DNA of 64,000 bases from Thiomicrorhabdus sp. zzn3. Lineage in GTDB: Bacteria; Pseudomonadota; Gammaproteobacteria; Thiomicrospirales; Thiomicrospiraceae. Made by a program: the position numbers and the translations under genes. A model generated the notes under the pieces. It was not told the origin of the DNA and did not search any database. It saw only the letters and a program-made list of their open reading frames with translations. This document shows, piece after piece, positions 58,168 to 64,000 of this stretch. Position 1 is the stretch's first letter. Every line of letters begins with the position of its first letter. Where the stretch lies: the NCBI RefSeq assembly GCF_029767755.1, contig NZ_JARUQS010000001.1, forward strand, positions 1,448,501-1,512,500, written 5' to 3'.

Positions 58168-58192
58168 ATAACCCAGCAAACAACTCAAGTAT
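58168..58192. promoter_or_regulatory. Candidate IscR type-1 binding site
   Basis: Read on the minus strand, this 25-base segment begins ATACTTGAGT and ends GGGTTAT. By eye it agrees with the E. coli type-1 consensus at 18 of 25 positions and lies 40 bases before the iscR ATG, close to a TATATT -10. The inner half of the second arm is weak. Confidence 0.4.
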
Positions 58193-58227
58193 TAAGATAA
58201 ACAGGACTTATCCGCACATTGGAATGA

Positions 58228-59037
58228 TTAATCATTATTTATGGAGCCCGTTTTCTGTCCTGCTTTCAGGTGTGCCGCCTGCTGAGGATCTGAAGGATCC
58301 AAGACCGCATCATCCAACTTTGGAAAATGCATATCAATCGCCCCCCCACCCAATTTCTTTAACTCCGAAGCCAACATTTCCAGCTTTTCATCTTGAACCT
58401 GTATATGATCCAACAAACTGTATATCGCCTTTTCAACCGGATCGGTCACATCTTGTTTAACACCGTAAGCATCAAACCCTATTTTTTCCGCCATCTTGGC
58501 ACGGCGTTTTTTCTTATCTGAATCACTCGGTTCAACCACCCGTCCTGGAATCCCCACCACGGTGCGTCCAGCAGGAACCGGTTTAACCACCACCGCATTG
58601 GAGCCGATACGCGCATCATCACCCACTTCAATCGGACCGAGAACCTTGGCCCCTGCCCCAACCACGACCCGATCTCCCAAAGTAGGATGACGCTTGCCTT
58701 TTTGCCAAGTCGTCCCCCCTAATGTCACTCCGTGGTACAAGGTACAGTCATCCCCGATTTCAGCCGTTTCGCCAATAACCACTCCCATGCCGTGATCAAT
58801 AAAAAAACGTTCGCCGATTTTACAGGCTGGGTGAATCTCAATTCCGGTAAACCAACGTGCTGCCGTCGAAATGAAGCGCGCCAGCCATTTCATCTTTCTG
58901 TTCCACAAGAAATGCGCCGCACGATACCAGATAATCGCATGCAACCCAGGGTAAGTTGTTAACACCTCAAATGTATTCCTGGCCGCTGGATCACGGTCAA
59001 AAACACATTGAATATCAGATTTCAGTCGCTTAAACAC
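58228..59037 (-). CDS. cysE: Serine O-acetyltransferase
   Basis: 269 residues. The N-terminal helical domain and left-handed beta-helix with hexapeptide repeats are seen; the catalytic His is in [13 protein letters not shown] and another in [10 protein letters not shown]. It makes O-acetylserine for cysteine synthesis. It lies just upstream of iscR on the same strand, linking cysteine supply to Fe-S assembly, and 11 bases after trmJ. Confidence 0.96.
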   Translation of the reverse strand: MFKRLKSDIQCVFDRDPAARNTFEVLTTYPGLHAIIWYRAAHFLWNRKMKWLARFISTAARWFTGIEIHPACKIGERFFIDHGMGVVIGETAEIGDDCTLYHGVTLGGTTWQKGKRHPTLGDRVVVGAGAKVLGPIEVGDDARIGSNAVVVKPVPAGRTVVGIPGRVVEPSDSDKKKRRAKMAEKIGFDAYGVKQDVTDPVEKAIYSLLDHIQVQDEKLEMLASELKKLGGGAIDMHFPKLDDAVLDPSDPQQAAHLKAGQKTGSINND

Positions 59038-59048
59038 CCTTTCCTCTC

Positions 59049-59891
59049 TTAGCTGTTTTCCGCACTTTTATTAGCTTTACGCTGTGCTGCGGTTAATATA
59101 CCACGCAATATATCAATCTCTTTGACATCCAACTGCGCTCGATTAAACAGTCGGCGCATCCGACGCATAAAACGCGCATTTTTGCTCGGATCTAAAAACT
59201 CAATATCCTGTAATGCCTGGTGCAGATGACCATAAAACCCTTCAAGCTGATCTGCCGAGGCCAGCTTATGGCGGTACCCTTTACTGTACTCGCGTTCAAT
59301 CCCCGCGGCCATCAAACACTCATAAGCAAATACTTGGACCGCCGCCCCCAGGTTTAAGGAACTGTAAACGGGATTAGTAGGGATATGTGAAAGGTAATTA
59401 CACTTATCCAGTTCATCATTACTCAAGCCGGAATCTTCGCGCCCAAAAACCAGTGCCACCTCCCCTAACTCGGCTGTTTGCAACGCCAACTCGGCCGTTT
59501 GACGCACATCCAACTGCGGCCAGGATACCTTGCGCAAACGGGCACTGGCTCCGAACACCAAATCCGCCCCCTGCAGCGCTTCATCCAAGCTACCCACCAC
59601 CTTAGCCGAATTTAATACATCCGCCGCACTTGAAGCACGGACCGAAGCCACCTGGCTTGGAAACTCCTTTGGATTCACCAGCACCAACTGGCTCAACCCC
59701 ATATTCTTCATGGCCCGCGCCACACTGCCGATATTTCCTGGGTGCGATGTCTCAACCAACACCACACGAATGTTTGCCAACCCCTTGTGCAAGGAATAGT
59801 TCTGATTAAGCAACGGATCAAATCTTGATTCAGAGCACTCTCCATTTCCCGGATGATCCCCTGTCATTTGCATAGCTTGATCTTCATTCAT
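59049..59891 (-). CDS. trmJ: tRNA (cytidine/uridine-2'-O)-methyltransferase TrmJ
   Basis: 280 residues. SPOUT knot protein with the N-terminal [20 protein letters not shown], the SAM-binding [14 protein letters not shown] and [15 protein letters not shown]. It methylates position 32 of tRNAs. The ATG at 59891 gives about 38 residues more than E. coli TrmJ ahead of the conserved start of the fold, so a later start is possible. trmJ-cysE-iscR is a frequent order. Confidence 0.94.
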   Translation of the reverse strand: MNEDQAMQMTGDHPGNGECSESRFDPLLNQNYSLHKGLANIRVVLVETSHPGNIGSVARAMKNMGLSQLVLVNPKEFPSQVASVRASSAADVLNSAKVVGSLDEALQGADLVFGASARLRKVSWPQLDVRQTAELALQTAELGEVALVFGREDSGLSNDELDKCNYLSHIPTNPVYSSLNLGAAVQVFAYECLMAAGIEREYSKGYRHKLASADQLEGFYGHLHQALQDIEFLDPSKNARFMRRMRRLFNRAQLDVKEIDILRGILTAAQRKANKSAENS

Positions 59892-60010
59892 GATGTTTTT
59901 CCGTTATAATTCCTAACCATTTTATATATTATCTCTACATTAAGGCTTTTGCCGTTCAAACCTGAACCCAGAAGCCTTCGCAAACACGCCATTACCTACA
60001 GGAAAATGCC

Positions 60011-60820
60011 ATGCATCCGTTAGTCAATATTGCCACGACCGCCGCCCGTAATGCCGGCCAGCAGATTTTACAACACCTAGAAAACATCGATCGTCTGAAT
60101 GTTGAGCACAAAGGTAAAAACGACTATGTTAGCGAAGTCGATAAAGAAGCTGAACAGATCATTATACAGACCATTCGCAAGTATTATCCAGACCACAACA
60201 TTCTCGCCGAAGAGAGTGGACAAGCACAAAACGACGGCAAGAAATCGGACATTGAGTGGATCATTGACCCTTTAGATGGCACCACCAATTTCTTGCATCA
60301 ATTCCCACAATTCTCGGTATCCATTGCTATTAAAGAGAAAGGTCGCTTGATGCATGGCGTGATCTTTGACCCGCTCCGGGACGAAATGTTCACCGCCAGC
60401 CGCGGCTCCGGTGCCAAGCTGAACAACTTCCGTATTCGTGTCAGCGAACAAAAAACGCTGGATAACGCCTTGCTGGCCACCGGCTTCCCATATCATGACT
60501 TCAGTTATCTGGATAGCTATATGAATAGTCTAAAAAGCTTCATGCAGTCCACCGCCGGCATTCGCCGTGCGGGATCGGCTGCTTTGGATCTGGCTTATGT
60601 TGCCTGCGGACGGGTAGACGGCTTCTGGGAATTTAATCTTAAGCCTTGGGACATTGCCGCCGGCGCTTTAATTGCTCAAGAAGCCGGTGCATTGGTCACC
60701 GATTTTATCGGTGCCGAGAACTATCTACAAAGCGGCAACATCCTCGTGGCCAACCCTAAATTGTACAAGGAGATGGCACAAACCCTCTCCAAAACCATTC
60801 CGGCTGAACTACGCAGTTAA
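60011..60820 (+). CDS. suhB: Inositol-1-monophosphatase SuhB
   Basis: 269 residues. Metal-binding motifs EESG, DPLDGTTNF and WDIAAGALI. SuhB is both an inositol monophosphatase and, in E. coli, part of the rRNA antitermination complex. It is divergent from trmJ, the usual arrangement in gammaproteobacteria. Confidence 0.97.
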   Translation: MHPLVNIATTAARNAGQQILQHLENIDRLNVEHKGKNDYVSEVDKEAEQIIIQTIRKYYPDHNILAEESGQAQNDGKKSDIEWIIDPLDGTTNFLHQFPQFSVSIAIKEKGRLMHGVIFDPLRDEMFTASRGSGAKLNNFRIRVSEQKTLDNALLATGFPYHDFSYLDSYMNSLKSFMQSTAGIRRAGSAALDLAYVACGRVDGFWEFNLKPWDIAAGALIAQEAGALVTDFIGAENYLQSGNILVANPKLYKEMAQTLSKTIPAELRS

Positions 60821-60829
60821 ATCACCATC

Positions 60830-60860
60830 ACCAGGCCTGTTGAGTTTGAACAGGCCTGGT
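60830..60860. terminator. Stem-loop of two inverted CAGGCCTG elements between suhB and rimI
   Basis: ACCAGGCCTGTT (60830-60841) pairs exactly with AACAGGCCTGGT (60849-60860) around GAGTTTG. It sits between convergent genes. Confidence 0.75.
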
Positions 60861-60896
60861 TATTCCAGCCTTCATTGGTACATCCATCGAACCCAC

Positions 60897-61376
60897 CTAA
60901 AGCGAACGTGACATCAACAAAGCATCTTCTTTGCCTTCCACCAACTCCCCAGTTTGCTCACGCCACTCCTGACAACGGTAGTAGTTACGGCGAACACCGT
61001 CAGTTTGAAACCCACATCCCAAATACAATTTCTGAGCAGGCAGATTCGACTCACGCACCTCAAGCAGTAGCTGTTCATATCCGGCTTGTTTGAGCTTGTC
61101 CATTAACTGCTGAAGTGCTGCTCGTCCAATACCCGATTTTCGAAAAGCAGGTGCAATGCAAAAATTTAACAGCTGCGCTTCATCCAAAACCGTCAAGACG
61201 CAGGCGTAGCCCATCATCTCATGCTCAGCACTGCAGAAAATATAGTTCACGCCCTGATCGAGACTGTTTTCGAAACCTTTCTGCGACCACGGAAAATCGT
61301 ACGACTGCTGTTCAACTTGTAATACCCAATGCAGATCGGTCTCTTGCATAAGACGCAAGTAGCTTAATTCAGACAT
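60897..61376 (-). CDS. rimI: Ribosomal protein S18 alanine N-acetyltransferase
   Basis: 159 residues, GNAT fold. N-terminus RLMQETDLHWVLQVEQQSYD; acetyl-CoA loop FRKSGIGRAALQQL; C-terminal LEVRESNLPAQKLYLGCGF. Acetylates the N-terminus of S18. The preceding gene is holD-like, the same pair as in E. coli. Confidence 0.92.
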   Translation of the reverse strand: MSELSYLRLMQETDLHWVLQVEQQSYDFPWSQKGFENSLDQGVNYIFCSAEHEMMGYACVLTVLDEAQLLNFCIAPAFRKSGIGRAALQQLMDKLKQAGYEQLLLEVRESNLPAQKLYLGCGFQTDGVRRNYYRCQEWREQTGELVEGKEDALLMSRSL

Positions 61377-61406
61377 GACTGTTTCGACTCCATCCTAAAA
61401 AGATGG

Positions 61407-61982
61407 CTATTGAGAAATGAAAGGAAGTACCGCTTGATAGAACGAGCGTTTTGCATAGGGATCCGACAGCATCTCTTCCAAAGTCGGCACCTCAATCAGC
61501 ACCATTCCTTCAGAAAGCTGTTGACTCAAGGAGTGATCGACATCCATGGTTAAAACCTGCTCAGCGCCCGAAGACAGAATCTCCTCAAAAGAAGCATAAA
61601 TCGCCTCTTCGGTGGTCAGGACTTCCGTATCAAAAAAACGAATGTCGTGCATCCATCCCAAGGTTTCACAAATCTGACCCCAGAGCTGCCACTCCAGGCG
61701 AGATTCATCTTCCCAAAAACCGTGCAGGCCGCCGCCGATCAGAATCAGTTCATGGGAAACCATTTCATTTGAAACCGCCTGAAACATCGTCGCGTCCGCC
61801 GCACGACTTTCTTCCACTTGTAATAAAGAGTGTTCTATAGGCTCGACCGTCGACGCACCTGTATTAGAACCAGCCTCTTCGCTACAGGCCTGTTGAAATG
61901 CACCTTGGTAGTTTGAACGCAACTGCCAGCTTACGCCTCCGAGCTGTTCAAACAGGCCTGATGAAAATTTAGGCGACACCAT
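61407..61982 (-). CDS. holD: Probable DNA polymerase III psi subunit (HolD-like)
   Basis: 191 residues from the ATG at 61982 (MVSPKFSSG); the longer frame from 62048 overlaps leuA. The N-terminus LFEQLGGVSWQLR closely matches the HolD start (QQLG...W.LR), which contacts the clamp loader, and the C-terminal VPTLEEMLSDPYAKRSFYQ matches the end of HolD. The middle is longer than in the 137-residue E. coli protein, with an acidic low-complexity insert around residues 35-75. Directly upstream of rimI, as in E. coli. Two CAGGCCTG words lie inside. The identification is inferred from short end motifs and gene order. Confidence 0.65.
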   Translation of the reverse strand: MVSPKFSSGLFEQLGGVSWQLRSNYQGAFQQACSEEAGSNTGASTVEPIEHSLLQVEESRAADATMFQAVSNEMVSHELILIGGGLHGFWEDESRLEWQLWGQICETLGWMHDIRFFDTEVLTTEEAIYASFEEILSSGAEQVLTMDVDHSLSQQLSEGMVLIEVPTLEEMLSDPYAKRSFYQAVLPFISQ

Positions 61983-62010
61983 AAAACTGAAGTAACCCCG
62001 CAGCCATCGA

Positions 62011-63555
62011 TTAAACCGGGGCCTGTGGGTGCGCTTTGCTCGCTGCACCTAACAGTTTATTCAGACCGTTAATATAGGCTTTTGCAGAAGCGGTCACAAT
62101 ATCCGTATCCGCTCCCTGGCCATTGACAATACGCCCGGCCAATTCTAAACGTACCGAGGTTTCGCCCATGGAATCGGTACCGTTAGTGACGTTACTGACG
62201 GAATACAGCTCCAAAGTCGCACCGGAATGCACCAGGTTTTCAATCGCTTTGAAGGTGGCATCCACGACACCGCCACCATCGGCCACGGCGGTTTTTTCTT
62301 CGCCATTCATCCATAAGGTGACTTCCGCATGCGGCTTTTCACCGGTCTCTGTCGCCACTTTGAGGGATACAAGGCGGTAAGTTTCATTTTCAGCGCGCTC
62401 GGCCGAGCTGTCGGTGACCAGCGCCTGCAGATCTTCATCGTAAATCTCATGCTTGCGGTCTGCCAGATCCTTAAAACGGACAAACGCATCGTTTAGCTCC
62501 TGCTCGGTCTCAAAAGTAATCCCCAACTCTTCAAGACGGGTGCGAAAGGCGTTACGCCCGGAGTGTTTACCAAGCACCATTTTATTGGTCGTCCAGCCCA
62601 CATCCTCGGCACGCATGATCTCATAAGTTTCACGATGCTTAAGCACACCATCCTGGTGAATTCCGGACTCATGCGAAAACGCATTCGCGCCGACAATCGC
62701 TTTATTCGGCTGTACGGCAAATCCGGTAATCCCTGAAACCAAACGGGATGCGGCGACAATTTCGCGAGTATTGATACGCGTATCCACATCAAAAATATCC
62801 TGACGCGTCTTCACCGCCATCACCACCTCTTCCAAAGCGGTATTTCCGGCACGTTCTCCCAAGCCATTGATGGTACATTCAATCTGACGCGCGCCATTGC
62901 GCACGGCCGCCAGAGAGTTCGCCGCCGCCAAACCAAGGTCATTGTGACAATGCGCCGAGAAAATCGCCTTATCTGAATTCGGAATACGCTCAATCAAGGT
63001 CTTGAACAACTGGCCGAATTGGTGTGGAACGTTGTAACCAACCGTATCCGGGATATTGATGGTGGTTGCGCCGGCATCGATTGCCGCTTCGATCACCCGG
63101 CACAAAAAGTCAATTTCCGATCTGCCGGCATCTTCCGGCGAGAACTCAACATTATCGGTAAAGTTACGCGCTTTTTTTACCGCCCAAATCGCCCGCTCAA
63201 CCACTTCATCCGGGGACATGCGCAGCTTCTTTTCCATGTGGATCGGCGAGGTGGCAATAAAGGTATGGATACGTCCGGAGTTGGCAGGCTTAATTGCTTC
63301 ACCTGCGCGCACAATATCATTCTCAACTGCGCGGGCCAAACCACAGATCGTACTCTCCTTTACCACAGAAGCGACCGCTTTTACCGCTTCAAAATCCCCT
63401 TCACTGGCCGCAGGAAAGCCTGCTTCAATGACATCCACCTTTAGCTTTTCCAACTGCTTGGCAATACGGATTTTCTCGTCACGGGTCATGGAAGCGCCAG
63501 GGCTTTGCTCCCCATCACGTAAGGTCGTATCAAAAATAATTAAATGATCTTTCAT
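62011..63555 (-). CDS. leuA: 2-isopropylmalate synthase
   Basis: 514 residues. Catalytic TIM barrel with [27 protein letters not shown] (metal ligands) and [13 protein letters not shown]; a C-terminal allosteric LeuA dimer domain for leucine feedback. Makes the first committed intermediate of leucine synthesis. It is 35 bases after pssA, a common order. Confidence 0.97.
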   Translation of the reverse strand: MKDHLIIFDTTLRDGEQSPGASMTRDEKIRIAKQLEKLKVDVIEAGFPAASEGDFEAVKAVASVVKESTICGLARAVENDIVRAGEAIKPANSGRIHTFIATSPIHMEKKLRMSPDEVVERAIWAVKKARNFTDNVEFSPEDAGRSEIDFLCRVIEAAIDAGATTINIPDTVGYNVPHQFGQLFKTLIERIPNSDKAIFSAHCHNDLGLAAANSLAAVRNGARQIECTINGLGERAGNTALEEVVMAVKTRQDIFDVDTRINTREIVAASRLVSGITGFAVQPNKAIVGANAFSHESGIHQDGVLKHRETYEIMRAEDVGWTTNKMVLGKHSGRNAFRTRLEELGITFETEQELNDAFVRFKDLADRKHEIYDEDLQALVTDSSAERAENETYRLVSLKVATETGEKPHAEVTLWMNGEEKTAVADGGGVVDATFKAIENLVHSGATLELYSVSNVTNGTDSMGETSVRLELAGRIVNGQGADTDIVTASAKAYINGLNKLLGAASKAHPQAPV

Positions 63556-63590
63556 GGAAACTCTCGAAATTAATTGATGAAGCCAGGAAC

Positions 63591-64000
63591 TTATGCCTCG
63601 GTTTCATTTTTCTGTTCATCCTGAATGTCGGACGAAGCTTTTTTATGTTTTTTTCTTAATGAACGCGTTTTACGAAGTGCCAACAAGGTCAGGACCGGCC
63701 CCGAAAAAGCGTATATCAGAAAGATGGCAAACAAAATCATAGCCGGCTTAATCGTGATAACCACCAGAACCAGCACAATCACCGCCAAGGTCACAAACGG
63801 CACCTTATCTTTCAAATTGAGTTCTTTAAATGAGCTGAAACGCACATTGCTGACCATCATCAGACCGGCAAATAACGTCAGCAGCAGAGCGACAATCGAC
63901 TCTAAGCCGGTCTCGATATGATTGGTTTCCACCATCCACACCAAGCCTGCCAATAACGCTGCCGCAGCGGGACTCGGCAATCCCTGAAAATAACGTTTAT
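63591..64000 (-). CDS. pssA: Phosphatidylserine synthase, C-terminal part (5' end outside window)
   Basis: The frame is open to the window edge; the last 136 residues or so are present. The segment [19 protein letters not shown] and the following membrane helices ([20 protein letters not shown]) are typical of the membrane-bound CDP-alcohol phosphatidyltransferase type of PssA. It ends in a charged tail ([15 protein letters not shown]). The CDP-alcohol active-site motif lies outside the window. Confidence 0.9.
   Translation of the reverse strand, partial: KRYFQGLPSPAAAALLAGLVWMVETNHIETGLESIVALLLTLFAGLMMVSNVRFSSFKELNLKDKVPFVTLAVIVLVLVVITIKPAMILFAIFLIYAFSGPVLTLLALRKTRSLRKKHKKASSDIQDEQKNETEA

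Overview
The window looks like chromosome from a sulfur-oxidising gammaproteobacterium, most likely of the Thiomicrospira / Hydrogenovibrio / Thiomicrorhabdus group. That placement is an inference from gene content: a flavocytochrome c sulfide dehydrogenase operon, several small c-type cytochromes, and typical gammaproteobacterial gene orders (tesA-ybbA-ybbP; thrS-infC-rpmI-rplT-pheST-ihfA; der-bamB-yfgM-hisS-rodZ-rlmN-ndk; holD-rimI). I see no prophage, insertion sequence or CRISPR array. Most of the window is well-packed core genome.

Layout. 1-9 kb: the 3' end of lon, an HDOD protein, tesA divergent from ybbA-ybbP, a DUF3087-like membrane protein, a five-PAS diguanylate cyclase and tRNA-Pro(GGG). 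9-15.7 kb: an RND efflux operon (outer-membrane factor, pump, fusion protein) with a divergent TetR regulator and a palindromic operator candidate. 15.8-23.5 kb (minus strand): thrS, infC (non-canonical start), rpmI, rplT, a structured leader, pheS, pheT, ihfA and a MerR-type gene. 23.7-29 kb: a second HDOD protein, then a TPP riboswitch driving a TonB receptor, a thiamine-binding-type protein and a PnuC-family permease (thiamine uptake), and a convergent APH-fold protein. 29-36 kb: pcm, then the most notable locus: two bd-superfamily-like membrane subunits (the first with a C-terminal haem c domain), a monohaem cytochrome c, FccB, a dihaem cytochrome c and a 32-residue membrane protein, followed by a NifX-domain gene. 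36-42.4 kb: an OFA-family MFS transporter, an AT-rich exported orphan, the ilvI-ilvH-ilvC operon and orn. 42.4-46.5 kb: an M48 protease, phhB, rsgA, a 57-residue membrane protein starting at TTG, and two small cytochromes c. 46.5-50.4 kb: a giant FAD/Fe-S oxidoreductase. 50.5-60 kb: the der...ndk cluster, iscA, iscR, cysE and trmJ. 60-64 kb: suhB, rimI, a holD-like gene, leuA and the 3' end of pssA.

How the genes work together. The 30.2-35.5 kb operon reads as a membrane-anchored route from sulfide through FccB and periplasmic c haems to a bd-like membrane complex. The riboswitch unit is a three-gene thiamine salvage route (outer membrane, binding, inner membrane).

A second window-wide signal is a dispersed palindromic word, CAGGCCTG, often extended to CAGGCCTGYTCRGTTT. 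I count 26 copies by eye where about one is expected by chance. They are concentrated in intergenic hairpins and terminators and also occur inside genes. The pattern resembles DNA-uptake sequences of naturally competent bacteria. Two copies are centred in perfect palindromes of 32 and 34 bp.
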